Below are positions 10,178 to 17,879 of a stretch of DNA of 64,000 nt, in pieces. Numbering within the stretch: the first letter of the stretch is position 1; every line of letters starts with the position of its first letter. The stretch covers positions 271,356-335,355 of the forward strand of contig CM035358.1 in assembly GCA_020137815.1 (NCBI GenBank), in the 5' to 3' direction. Source of the stretch: Hormiphora californensis (lineage: Eukaryota; Ctenophora; Tentaculata; Cydippida; Pleurobrachiidae). Position numbers and translations under genes: made by a program. The notes below the pieces were generated by a model that saw only the letters and a program-made list of their open reading frames with translations, made no database searches and was not told where the DNA came from.

Positions 10178-11206
10178 ATGGAATCTTATACAGACCCAAA
10201 ATTTCCTGGAGCTTTTACTGGGAAGGCTGCCTTCCATCGGGCACTTGGAAAAGGAAAACTTTCTGATGTGACTAAATTTCTAGAAGGGAATAATGCATAC
10301 ACATTGCATAAGCCTACACAAAAGCCTCGCCGTTTTAGGAGAATCTATTCACGTGGAATTGGCTATCATTTTCAGGCAGACTTGGTCGACATGAGCTCAG
10401 ACTCTGCTGCAAATGACGGATACAAATGGATAATTACTGTGATCGATACATTCTCTAAGCGTCTTTGGGCTTTTAAAATTAAAAACAAGACTGCTAATAC
10501 TGTCTATAACGCGTTGAAATCACTGATTGAAACACATAAGCCACAAAAGTTTGAGACAGATGAGGGAGGTGAATTTTTGAACAAAAAGTTCCAACGCTTT
10601 TTAGCAGCTAACGGTGTGGATCATTATTCAGTTTCGTCGGATCGCAAATGTGCGATTGTTGAACGAGTGAACAGAACTTTACGTACGCGTATGTTTAGAG
10701 CATTCACTGCTTTGGGTAAACCTCGATGGGTCGACATTCTAGATGATTTGGTGAATGGGTACAACCATAGTTATCATAGATCGATTAAAATGCGTCCTGT
10801 GGACGTGACCCAGGAAAATGAGAAGAAAGTTCGCAAAATACTATACCCCCCACGTCCTAAAAAACGACCACCTAAGCTTGCAGTAGGTGATAGTGTTCGG
10901 ATAACTCGCCTGAAAAATCCCTTCGAAAAGGGCTCTGAACAGTCTTGGCAGCACGAAATATTTACTATCAGCCAGGTAAAAAATACAGACCCAGTCACCT
11001 ATAGTATAAAAGACTTTAACGGTGAGGTATTAAAGGGAAGTTTCTATGAAGTAGAGGTCCAGAAAGTGAATATATCAAGCGGTATCTTTCCAGGTGACGT
11101 TATCCAGACAAGAAAAGAGAAGGGAAAGCTGAAATATTTAATTAAGTGGAAAGGTTACCCTGACGCAGCCAATACTTGGGTAGATCATAGTGAAGTTTAT
11201 AACTAG
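10178..11206 (+). CDS. INT: Polinton retroviral-type integrase with chromodomain
   Basis: 342 aa from the ATG at 10178. An upstream in-frame extension exists but would overlap the divergent gene and its promoter, so I prefer this start. The rve core shows the DDE triad: D in ADLVD (about 68), D in TDEGGEF (about 127) and E in VERVNRT (about 161). A C-terminal chromodomain (GDVI, then KYLIKWKGYPDAANTW) ends at the stop. Catalyses insertion of element ends into host DNA; the chromodomain probably guides target choice. The stop TAG is directly followed by the ATG of the ATPase gene, with no base between. Confidence 0.95.
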   Translation: MESYTDPKFPGAFTGKAAFHRALGKGKLSDVTKFLEGNNAYTLHKPTQKPRRFRRIYSRGIGYHFQADLVDMSSDSAANDGYKWIITVIDTFSKRLWAFKIKNKTANTVYNALKSLIETHKPQKFETDEGGEFLNKKFQRFLAANGVDHYSVSSDRKCAIVERVNRTLRTRMFRAFTALGKPRWVDILDDLVNGYNHSYHRSIKMRPVDVTQENEKKVRKILYPPRPKKRPPKLAVGDSVRITRLKNPFEKGSEQSWQHEIFTISQVKNTDPVTYSIKDFNGEVLKGSFYEVEVQKVNISSGIFPGDVIQTRKEKGKLKYLIKWKGYPDAANTWVDHSEVYN

Positions 11207-11806
11207 ATGCCTATTAAGTTTTTAGCGAACCATAATGCCATAGTTTATGGGCAAACCGGAGCAGGAAAGACTCAATTCATTTTACGTGTGATTAGAGAAA
11301 GACTAATTGAGCCATTCCCAGAGCGAATATTTTACATGTATTCAGTCGAACAGCCCTTTATGAGGGAGCACCCTGAAATTTGTTTTATAGAGGGTTTGGA
11401 TTTTGCCAAGGTCGACACTAGCAAACCAAGTATGCTTGTAATTGATGATTTATTGCTTAGTCTAAACAAAGAAGTTGCCTCTGCGTTTATCATGGGGTCC
11501 CACCATAGAAAGATCAGCTTGTTTTTCATCACCCAAAATCTATTCCCCAATTGTGAAACGTTTCGAACTATGTCAGCCAACGCTCACTATTATGTTCTGT
11601 TTCAAAATCAGAGAAATTTTCGACAAATCAACACTTTGGCTAGACAGGTTTTTGTTGGAAAAGATGTTGATAGAATTTTGGAAGCGTATAAAAGGGCGTC
11701 AGATAAACCCCGAGGATTCGTTTTGTTAAGTTTTTCGCCCCTACTTCCAAAAGAATTGACTGTGATTACAGATTATTGGGATCCATGGGTAAGCGTATAT
11801 CTCTAA
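11207..11806 (+). CDS. ATP: Polinton A32/FtsK-HerA-type packaging ATPase
   Basis: 199 aa. Walker A GQTGAGKT at residues 15-22 and Walker B MLVIDD at 76-81. A further SLFFITQNLF segment fits the sensor region of this family. Related ATPases pump DNA into capsids in adeno-like and PRD1-like viruses; a genome-packaging role here follows from the family. The ATG abuts the INT stop (TAGATG), and the 3' end overlaps the next ORF by 22 bp, so expression probably relies on reinitiation or splicing. Confidence 0.93.
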   Translation: MPIKFLANHNAIVYGQTGAGKTQFILRVIRERLIEPFPERIFYMYSVEQPFMREHPEICFIEGLDFAKVDTSKPSMLVIDDLLLSLNKEVASAFIMGSHHRKISLFFITQNLFPNCETFRTMSANAHYYVLFQNQRNFRQINTLARQVFVGKDVDRILEAYKRASDKPRGFVLLSFSPLLPKELTVITDYWDPWVSVYL

Positions 11807-12075
11807 AGAAACATCGGTTTATCCTAAAACAGTATGCTGGAACTACTTCAGCAAAACGGAAAGCCATAGTTGAGGGGGCTCCGTCTGTATTTTTCACGGT
11901 GATGCGTGAAATTGGTAAAAGAGCGTTAAAACTAGGTGTTAGAAAATCTGTTTCCAAAAAGTTGGTGGATTCAAGCAGTATAAAAGACGTTATGATAAAA
12001 AATAATAAACTAGTGGCGGAAATTATTCGGAAAGTTCTGCGAAATGAGTCGTTATATTCTAGTTCCCATGCATAA
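11785..12075 (+). CDS. Small basic Polinton protein
   Basis: 96 aa from the first true ATG (11785); a TTG lies 9 bp upstream in frame. Strongly basic throughout, with an N-terminal KRISLKKHRF patch and an amphipathic middle (FTVMREIGKRALKLG). It overlaps ATP by 22 bp upstream and the next ORF by 32 bp downstream. No family recognised. Basic charge and position beside the packaging gene would suit a DNA-binding virion or packaging accessory, which is inference. Confidence 0.65.
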   Translation: MGKRISLKKHRFILKQYAGTTSAKRKAIVEGAPSVFFTVMREIGKRALKLGVRKSVSKKLVDSSSIKDVMIKNNKLVAEIIRKVLRNESLYSSSHA

Positions 12076-12313
12076 TGGGAAAAGTAAGGAAATTAGTATC
12101 CCGGCAAACCTGTACACTCCTTCTTCCGGTACGGATCCGTTGATCAATGCTTGTACCAGATTATTTCATATTGAGAATGGGAAAATTCACCATAATGGTG
12201 AGGATCTAGGTATAAATTTCAGAGAGTTTATCAAGGACACGAAGAAGAGAAAATTTTTAACCAAATATGAGCGTGTTTATTCAATTTTGAAGTCAATTGG
12301 GTTAGAATTGTAA
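12044..12313 (+). CDS. Small Polinton protein, unknown
   Basis: 89 aa, last member of the INT-ATP-96aa-89aa run. Begins inside the preceding gene (32-bp overlap) and ends 9 bp short of the convergent protease gene. Predicted mixed alpha/beta with a central HHNGEDLGINF segment. No recognised domain. The position next to ATP is shared with short unnamed ORFs of other Polintons. Confidence 0.6.
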   Translation: MSRYILVPMHNGKSKEISIPANLYTPSSGTDPLINACTRLFHIENGKIHHNGEDLGINFREFIKDTKKRKFLTKYERVYSILKSIGLEL

Positions 12314-12322
12314 TACGACTGT

Positions 12323-12760
12323 TTAGTTTGTAATTTGATTAAAAATACTTATAATATTACTTGTTTTATAATTTTTCAAAAAATCTCCCACATCTAGACC
12401 TACACATTTCATAAAAATAAAGTGGATACAATGTAACCCACACCACGGCGAACCAGGTTTTTGTACTGGGTTAGAAACAAATTTACACTTTTCAAATTTC
12501 TCTGAAAAATCAATAAAATCATGCGGGAACGCACTGTTAAACGGGGATCGACCAAATGAGTCAAAAAACATAACTTCTTTGCCCCTGACAAACCATGCAA
12601 CCCAATGTTTTCCTGGTTTATCATGTTCATCTGTATTTGTTATGAAACAAAATACTTTCTTTCTCGATGTAGGGATCTTGCATGCTGGGTAAGTCCCTAA
12701 AAAATACCTTTTGGTATAGTCATTGTTTTTTAAAAACTGATTAAGAGCACGAGCGTTCAT
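12323..12760 (-). CDS. PRO: Polinton adenain-like cysteine protease
   Basis: 145 aa. Matches the adenovirus maturation protease/Ulp1 fold: H52 in GKHWVAWF, D67 in FFDSFG, Q100 and C107 in WCGLHC. The Q-to-C spacing of seven residues is the same as in adenain. Such proteases cleave capsid and core precursors during maturation. The ATG overlaps the stop of the upstream capsid gene as ATGA (12757-12760). It converges on the 89-aa gene, with only 9 bp between stops. Confidence 0.93.
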   Translation of the reverse strand: MNARALNQFLKNNDYTKRYFLGTYPACKIPTSRKKVFCFITNTDEHDKPGKHWVAWFVRGKEVMFFDSFGRSPFNSAFPHDFIDFSEKFEKCKFVSNPVQKPGSPWCGLHCIHFIFMKCVGLDVGDFLKNYKTSNIISIFNQITN

Positions 12761-14193
12761 TCCACAATATCAATAGATCTATCACCGTGGATTTTGACCA
12801 AACGATCGTAAACCGCATATATGATTAGAACTATATCACTTTTATAGGTTTGATCTGTGTCAATTTCCAAATTAGTCGAACTAGCTATTTGAGGAGATAT
12901 ATAGCCATGCAGGGATTCCCCATTTCTCCCTGGCTGGAAAGAAACACCGACCATGAAGTTTTGTTGAAAATTTAGAGAGTTGATTAGACAGGTTCCCCGT
13001 TCACTTTTACCAATACTCGCATAAAGCTGCCGTAAAAATGATCCACTTTTATCGAATATTTTTTTACCATTAGATAAATAAGTTTCAGTAGTAAGAGGGT
13101 CAGCAAAATATGGTTTCCCATCAAGATGAATTTGGAAACGTTCCATGGGTAAAAACGCAAATGGGTTCCCTTTAAAGCGTCCCTCAAAATCTTCTGTAAA
13201 CTGCAGGCAAAAGAATGCATGATGTGGTATTTTATTATCAGGAAACAGGTTATTTAGGCGAATATGCTGACCCTGTGTGCCAACAGGCTTGACAATAATC
13301 TCTGGTTTAGAAATATAATAAGGTGCTGCTTCTTTTGCTAACCGCTCCTCGACAAGATTCAAAAATACATCAGATGGACGGAGGTATCGAGCAATTAGGT
13401 GAACGTCGGTAATTTTTACTGAATAATCATCCGTATCTATATTTGCCAGAATTAAAAATCTGTCAAGATTCTTTGTTAGGCTGATATTAATACTCATATT
13501 TGGCGGTAAAACCTTGTGGGTGTTGAAAAGAGGGCAATGGAGTTTGCTGACCACTGTAGTTTCCTCAAAAGTTGCCCTTCTTCTTTTGATGCCAGATACG
13601 TTTTCACTATATCTTGCGATCTTCGCCTTTTGTTCTGTTTGGCCAGCAGCAGCTTCTTTACCTGCATCGATGTAAATATCTAGATCATCATAATTAATCC
13701 CATAATCTCTGCTAATACCGGCAAATGTCACATCATTTGCGTCTTCTTTTGAGATGCCGGAGTCCATGACAAAGATCTGATCTTTCCTTAGATTATCCAG
13801 TCGATTCGGGTCTGTATTTAAAACAATATCAAAATAAGACATGTATGCATAACTGTTTCTCATGCTCTGCATAATGTCTACTCGATCGGACACCTTAACT
13901 TCGACCAATCCCCAGAGAGAATTAGTAAAGTTGTTAATAATGGAAACATTTTCAGCGATAGGAGCTTTTACGGTGCCTTTATGTATTTCGAATTTTGTAA
14001 CAATATCTATTCCCTGAAGCATCCCCTGTGGTTGGGGAGGAACTGTGAAACTTGCTGGAGCATTTCCGGAAAAAGTTTCCCTTGGATAGACCTTAAGTTC
14101 ATATGTATTATCAATGGATACATTGGTTGACGGTTTCTGCCAAAGCAGAAGGTCTGTTGAGATTGCTTCAGGGAGATTCTTAAAAGTCCTCAT
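12757..14193 (-). CDS. MCP: Polinton major capsid protein (double jelly-roll)
   Basis: 478 aa, predominantly beta. Sequence style, size and position (between core-like protein and protease) match the hexon-like major capsid protein of Polintons, for example the HKVLPPNMSINISLTKN stretch about half way. Forms the capsomers of an icosahedral particle in related viruses. Its ATG overlaps the stop of the upstream core-like gene as ATGA (14190-14193), and its own stop overlaps the PRO ATG in the same way. Assignment rests on synteny plus fold-level resemblance rather than a short catalytic motif. Confidence 0.85.
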   Translation of the reverse strand: MRTFKNLPEAISTDLLLWQKPSTNVSIDNTYELKVYPRETFSGNAPASFTVPPQPQGMLQGIDIVTKFEIHKGTVKAPIAENVSIINNFTNSLWGLVEVKVSDRVDIMQSMRNSYAYMSYFDIVLNTDPNRLDNLRKDQIFVMDSGISKEDANDVTFAGISRDYGINYDDLDIYIDAGKEAAAGQTEQKAKIARYSENVSGIKRRRATFEETTVVSKLHCPLFNTHKVLPPNMSINISLTKNLDRFLILANIDTDDYSVKITDVHLIARYLRPSDVFLNLVEERLAKEAAPYYISKPEIIVKPVGTQGQHIRLNNLFPDNKIPHHAFFCLQFTEDFEGRFKGNPFAFLPMERFQIHLDGKPYFADPLTTETYLSNGKKIFDKSGSFLRQLYASIGKSERGTCLINSLNFQQNFMVGVSFQPGRNGESLHGYISPQIASSTNLEIDTDQTYKSDIVLIIYAVYDRLVKIHGDRSIDIVE

Positions 14194-14534
14194 ACTCTTG
14201 CTTTAACTGGATATGGCGTAACTCGTCTTTTGATTCTACGATTAGCTGCAACTCGCTTGTTTATTCGACGTTTTTTCGAAGAATGATTTGCTGACGGGGT
14301 CTGTCTTACCCCTTTTATAGATTTCTTGACTACCGTGTCAACAATTTTTTTCACACCCTCGGCCGCTAAAGGAGCGATTATTGGGACAGCGCCACGTAAA
14401 ATTGACGAAAACACTGCACCCACCCCTTCACCATTTTGATCGTAAACGTAGTAACCTTCTTTATCTAATCCTTTCCCGTGTTGTAAAATCATACGACGGT
14501 AAGAAGGCGTGTTACTAAGTGAAACAACTTCCAT
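14190..14534 (-). CDS. Polinton core-like basic protein (adenovirus pX/pVI-like)
   Basis: 114 aa. A central hydrophobic amphipathic segment (SSILRGAVPIIAPLAAEGV) is followed by an arginine/lysine-rich tail (SSKKRRINKR, NRRIKRR). This resembles adenovirus core pX or membrane-lytic pVI-type proteins and their counterparts in Polintons. Probably a virion protein that binds DNA and/or membranes; this is inferred from composition and synteny. First gene of an ATGA-coupled trio with MCP and PRO; a TATA box lies 36 bp upstream. Confidence 0.7.
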   Translation of the reverse strand: MEVVSLSNTPSYRRMILQHGKGLDKEGYYVYDQNGEGVGAVFSSILRGAVPIIAPLAAEGVKKIVDTVVKKSIKGVRQTPSANHSSKKRRINKRVAANRRIKRRVTPYPVKARV

Positions 14535-14569
14535 AATTAATGAAAATGAATTATTTTACAAATAAATCC

Positions 14570-14576
14570 TTTTATA
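14570..14576 (-). promoter_or_regulatory. TATA box of the core-MCP-PRO transcript
   Basis: TATAAAAGG on the minus strand, 36 bp from the core-like ATG. A second copy (TATAAAAAGG) lies at about 14596-14602, overlapping the end of the minor capsid gene. Confidence 0.55.
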
Positions 14577-14597
14577 CTCTACGAAACATATTCCTTT

Positions 14598-15338
14598 TTA
14601 TACTCCACGAATATGTAATGTTAACACAATATCTCGATATGAAGAAAACTTAATTAACTCTCCCTTTAGGTCCCTGATTGTAAACTCAAGATACGAAAAT
14701 TGATTGACTTGAATTGGAATGTAGTTTGGGTTTATAACCTCCCACGTTTTGTATGCATTCGGTCCGATATCAAAAGGAACCACTTGAAGTAACTTTGATC
14801 TATACCCATTAAGGTAACTACTTTCAATAAGATTACAATAAATGAAACCAGGTTGAACAGAAACTTGCTTCAACTCCGATATCCAATCTATAGCCGTATT
14901 TGTGATGTACCATTCACTTATACCGATTTTGCTTATTACTTTTTTAGGTTTTAAGATACGGGGTACATGTAATATTTGAACACCCTCAGTTCCAGTCAAA
15001 ATTTGTACTCCTGGTTTGCCCTGTTTAGCTTTCCCTTTACGTTGTTTCACAAGTATTGGAAGTATAAAATCAGTAGCAAATTTTTTAACCTGCTCCAAGA
15101 GATGGTCAAGCAGTTGAAGTCTAGATGGTTTTTTTGCTAAATCTGCGTACTCATTCAAATTTACAATAGGAAGAATGTAATGTTTTCGATTGATCAAAAA
15201 CTCAAAGTAAAACTCCGAAATTTCCCCATATGATATAGACTTGATTCCAATTTCTAAATTTTGTTGATTAACTGGATCAATTGACGAAATAAGAGGATTT
15301 TCACCATTTTTGGTAGCGATGATTATATGTGAATCCAT
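14598..15338 (-). CDS. mCP: Polinton minor capsid protein (penton-like jelly-roll)
   Basis: 246 aa. The C-terminal third carries the characteristic penton signature: YCNLIE, then LLQVVPF, NPNYIPI, FTIRDLKGELIKF and LTLHIRGV at the extreme C-terminus. Single jelly-roll proteins of this type occupy the five-fold vertices in Polinton and adintovirus models. Own TATA box 26 bp upstream of the ATG. It ends 64 bp before the core-like ATG. Confidence 0.88.
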   Translation of the reverse strand: MDSHIIIATKNGENPLISSIDPVNQQNLEIGIKSISYGEISEFYFEFLINRKHYILPIVNLNEYADLAKKPSRLQLLDHLLEQVKKFATDFILPILVKQRKGKAKQGKPGVQILTGTEGVQILHVPRILKPKKVISKIGISEWYITNTAIDWISELKQVSVQPGFIYCNLIESSYLNGYRSKLLQVVPFDIGPNAYKTWEVINPNYIPIQVNQFSYLEFTIRDLKGELIKFSSYRDIVLTLHIRGV

Positions 15339-15363
15339 TTTACGAAAATCAGGTTTAATTGGT

Positions 15364-15371
15364 CTTATATA
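15364..15371 (-). promoter_or_regulatory. TATA box of the minor capsid gene
   Basis: CTATATAAG on the minus strand, 26 bp before the ATG. It sits 14 bp from the stop codon of the upstream glycoprotein gene. Confidence 0.6.
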
Positions 15372-15377
15372 GGGTGA

Positions 15378-16004
15378 CTAGACTGGACTAGAACATGGTA
15401 CTGTCAAATTTGATTGAGCGGTTTCCTGGATTTCCTCTGTTTTATAATCATCTAAACTCTCTATTTCCTCAGGTCCTGAGTCAGGGGTACGACGAATACT
15501 ATGATATAGAGAAGAAAGTTGTTCTGGCATGAACTTTCCCATGTAAAAACTAATAAAAATAAATGCGGTAAGCGCCGATAAACCAACAGCTGAAGTATCA
15601 TCCCATCTGCAGTTTAAGTTGGTGATTTTTTCTTCTGTTGTGTTGTATATTATCGATTCGGTGGGCCTTGCCTGACCCCGAACATTTGATAGAAATTTAA
15701 TAGGACAGAAAAATGTCACTTGATCTGTAGTGGTGTTAATAGGACTTCCTTTACTAACACCAGGTATCATTGGAAAACCATTTAACTTCATGGACGGCCA
15801 TTCAAAACTGTAGACATCTGTAGTAGGTAGGGTATACTGTTGAAAAACTGAGTCATTCATGATCATTAGCTCCGTGTAATCTTGTCTTCTAGATAAAAAC
15901 ACATGTTTTCCCAAAGCTAAGAATGTGGAACAGTTTTTGCTGTCAGTGTCAAATTCCACAAAAAAGGAGCTCGCGAACAAATATGAAAGAATGTAGCCGA
16001 ACAT
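15378..16004 (-). CDS. Polinton-encoded type I membrane glycoprotein, unknown
   Basis: 208 aa. N-terminal signal peptide (FGYILSYLFASSFF), an ectodomain of about 120 residues with several N-X-S/T sites (for example NCST, NTTT, NTTE) and cysteines, one transmembrane segment (about residues 137-155, VGLSALTAFIFISFYMG), and an acidic cytoplasmic tail. Not a core Polinton family that I recognise. It could be an envelope or cell-surface protein, or a host-interaction accessory comparable in location to adenovirus E3 products; both are inference. TATA box 27 bp upstream of the ATG. Confidence 0.75.
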   Translation of the reverse strand: MFGYILSYLFASSFFVEFDTDSKNCSTFLALGKHVFLSRRQDYTELMIMNDSVFQQYTLPTTDVYSFEWPSMKLNGFPMIPGVSKGSPINTTTDQVTFFCPIKFLSNVRGQARPTESIIYNTTEEKITNLNCRWDDTSAVGLSALTAFIFISFYMGKFMPEQLSSLYHSIRRTPDSGPEEIESLDDYKTEEIQETAQSNLTVPCSSPV

Positions 16005-16030
16005 CGTTAGAAATGAGTGTGTTTAGTTGC

Positions 16031-16039
16031 TTTTATATA
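16031..16039 (-). promoter_or_regulatory. TATA box of the glycoprotein gene
   Basis: TATATAAAAG on the minus strand, 27 bp from the ATG. Confidence 0.6.
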
Positions 16040-16261
16040 AAAATCGCTCAAGTTTTAATCTGACGTAGTTTCTGTTTCAGACTGACGTACGATAGAACCA
16101 ACTCAGGACAATACGGACTATTTAAAGCAGCAATCTGACATGGTGACATTGATGGAAACGAGGATATTCTAGACACTACTGCGTCGTACCACGTTTCGGT
16201 TCTGTCACCAATCTTGGAATACGTTTATTATCTGAGACCCCGGTGTCGGTAACTGTTTTCA

Positions 16262-16268
16262 TATAAAA
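16262..16268 (+). promoter_or_regulatory. TATA box of the terminal Polinton ORF
   Basis: TATAAAA, 24 bp before the ATG at 16292, leaving virtually no leader. Confidence 0.55.
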
Positions 16269-16291
16269 CGACTGTGTTAATTCTTAGCAAA

Positions 16292-16522
16292 ATGGCAGAC
16301 AACTGGTCTGATTGGTCAGATGATGAAGATGGTATCGAATTTGATAAAGAATTATGGGACGATTTCAACATTGAAATACCACATGTACATACATTTCTCC
16401 ATCAGCAACAGACAAAAGATGATATAGCAAGAGCTAATGAACGATTTAACATGTTTTATAATGAACTTGTGAGCATGCGTGAAACCAAGGTTTACTTTTC
16501 TGATATTGTTTATGTTTTTTGA
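16292..16522 (+). CDS. Small acidic Polinton protein
   Basis: 76 aa from the ATG at 16292 (a GTG lies 18 bp upstream in frame). Extremely acidic N-terminus (SDWSDDEDGIEFDKELWDD) followed by a helical segment. Rightmost gene of the element, transcribed towards the right end, with its own TATA box. An AATAAA lies just after the stop (about 16526). Such acidic peptides can be DNA mimics or activation domains; nothing here proves either. Confidence 0.6.
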   Translation: MADNWSDWSDDEDGIEFDKELWDDFNIEIPHVHTFLHQQQTKDDIARANERFNMFYNELVSMRETKVYFSDIVYVF

Positions 16523-16599
16523 AAAAATAAAATTTCCGTGTCCTTATAGTTCGAATGACCAAATTCAGCAGCAATTCACATAATTACACAACATAATTC

Positions 16600-16880
16600 T
16601 TGTATTCAAATAAGGTAACATAGTTTGCTGAAGAAAATTCATACATTTCTGTGATGACGTCATAATCGTAATTAATCACGTGACATCATATGAAAATTTA
16701 TGAAATATACAAAATTATGCATAATTCTATGACGTCATGACGTGACGTCACGAAGTGACGTCACACCATGACCTCATAATCATGTGACATCATGTGACAT
16801 CATGTGACGTCACCTGATATCACGTGACACATCTGATATCATGTGACACCATGTGACACGTGATATGCCCATATATGGAA
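16600..16880. promoter_or_regulatory. CRE-rich terminal segment of the Polinton
   Basis: AT-rich stretch with repeated TGACGTCA and GTGACATCATG words (cluster at about 16730-16870), many palindromic. These match ATF/CREB consensus sites. It may be a subterminal region or decayed terminal repeat; no clear inverted counterpart was found on the left, only short words such as TGACATCATA at about 4751. Confidence 0.4.
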
Positions 16881-16899
16881 TAATTTGGTGACTCCCAAA

Positions 16900-17412
16900 A
16901 TCGTGGCACAGCGGTACCATTTTACATACTACTAGGGAGAAGACAAAAATGACAACGGCTCCAACGGCTCACATGAATCTTTTCTGGAACCCGAACCACG
17001 TCAAACAGCTCCAGCACCTGGACCGAAATCACTTGAGAGCGGCAACCCAGCTTCTGACTGGGCACAACACACTTAAATACCATTTTCACAAGATGAAACT
17101 AGCAAACACTCCAACCTGCCGCCTATGCGGCATAGAAAATGAAACAGCCAAACACCTCCTCACTGACTGTCCAGCTCTCTGGAAACAGCGACAAGAGAGG
17201 TTTGATCGGCTTGGTTTAACCCTCGATGACATCAAGAATGGCTTCCCGATCACCAAGACTGTTTCATTCTTCATGGATATCCTGAAACAGTTAAACCGGG
17301 GGGAAGAGGACTAACAAATCCAAACCCTCAAACCAGGCCGGGGAAAGGAATCTCCATGGTACCACCCCTCAATCTCACCTATGGTGGAGACGGCCTAATA
17401 GAAGAAGAAGAA
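16900..17412 (+). mobile_element. 5'-truncated LINE fragment with (GAA)n tail
   Basis: Contains the C-terminal 121 codons of a non-LTR retrotransposon, a short 3' UTR with GGTGGAGACGGCCTAATA and a terminal (GAA)4. Truncation at the 5' side is typical of target-primed reverse transcription. It lies at the right border of the Polinton and may have removed or displaced its terminal repeat. Confidence 0.8.
16949..17314 (+). pseudogene. LINE ORF2 C-terminal fragment
   Basis: 121 aa open segment with the conserved C-terminal CCHC-type knuckle of LINE ORF2 (CRLCG, then HLLTDCPAL) following RAATQLLTGH. The RT and endonuclease parts are missing, so it cannot be functional. Confidence 0.8.
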
Positions 17413-17639
17413 GACCTCTCAAGTAACCAAGGTAGGGTGAGTGAGAGAGAGGAAAAGAGAAAAAACTCATCAGAGCACATTTCCAAACCCCAGTGAGAGA
17501 AAACAACAAATTTGAAAATTTTATGAAAGTTTTTTTTTTTTTTTTTTTGGGGGAGAGCACTCCCGTAAACAATCTTTGATGCTGAGAGTTCTCAGTTGTG
17601 TATGAAAGTTTTGTCAAAATTTTGTCGGGGGAAAAATCC

Positions 17640-17697
17640 TGCTACTTAATCAAAGTGCCACTAAATCGGGGGGCCACTAAATCGGGGTCCGACTGTA
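17640..17697. repeat. Solo end of pogo-like MITE
   Basis: CACTAAATCGGGG repeats ending in TCCGACTGTA, the same terminus as the complete MITE 40 bp further on. No matching left end is present, so it is a truncated copy. Confidence 0.65.
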
Positions 17698-17736
17698 CTA
17701 CTCGATTCGATATCATCGCCGGTTCCAACATAAATA

Positions 17737-17877
17737 CAGTCGGACCCCGATTTAGTGGCAGGATAATCTTCCCCCGATATAGGAAATTAACAGTATATTT
17801 GACCCCGATTTAGTGGACACCCCGATTTAGTGGACAAACCCTTTCCACGAGGATGTCACTAAATCGGGGTCCGACTG
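17737..17877. mobile_element. Pogo/Tigger-like MITE, 141 bp
   Basis: Begins CAGTCGGACCCCGATTTAG and ends in its inverted complement, flanked by TA on both sides. The terminal sequence and TA target duplication are typical of pogo-type Tc1/mariner derivatives. It has no coding capacity. Related copies lie at 30327-30506 and 55309-55464. Confidence 0.85.
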
Positions 17878-17879
17878 TA

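Larger units (their letters stand above)
4750..16900. mobile_element. Polinton/Maverick element, near complete
   Basis: Contiguous block of POLB, integrase, A32-type ATPase, adenain-like protease, major and minor capsid genes and accessory ORFs. This is the defining gene set of Polintons (Mavericks, adintovirus-like elements). All frames are open, suggesting recent activity or domestication. Rightward genes are POLB, INT, ATP, two small ORFs and the terminal 76-aa ORF; leftward genes are the 138-aa and 194-aa ORFs, PRO, MCP, core-like, minor capsid and glycoprotein. I could not find convincing long terminal inverted repeats. The bounds given are only the outer limits of the gene block plus flanking AT-rich DNA. 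The left end may lie within or beyond the satellite arrays, and the right end abuts a LINE fragment. Confidence 0.95.

Noticed and set aside
16800-16870. Possible terminal inverted repeat matching the 44-bp satellite
   Set aside because: Only about 12 bases (ATATCACGT and neighbours) agree; too short and in low-complexity context.
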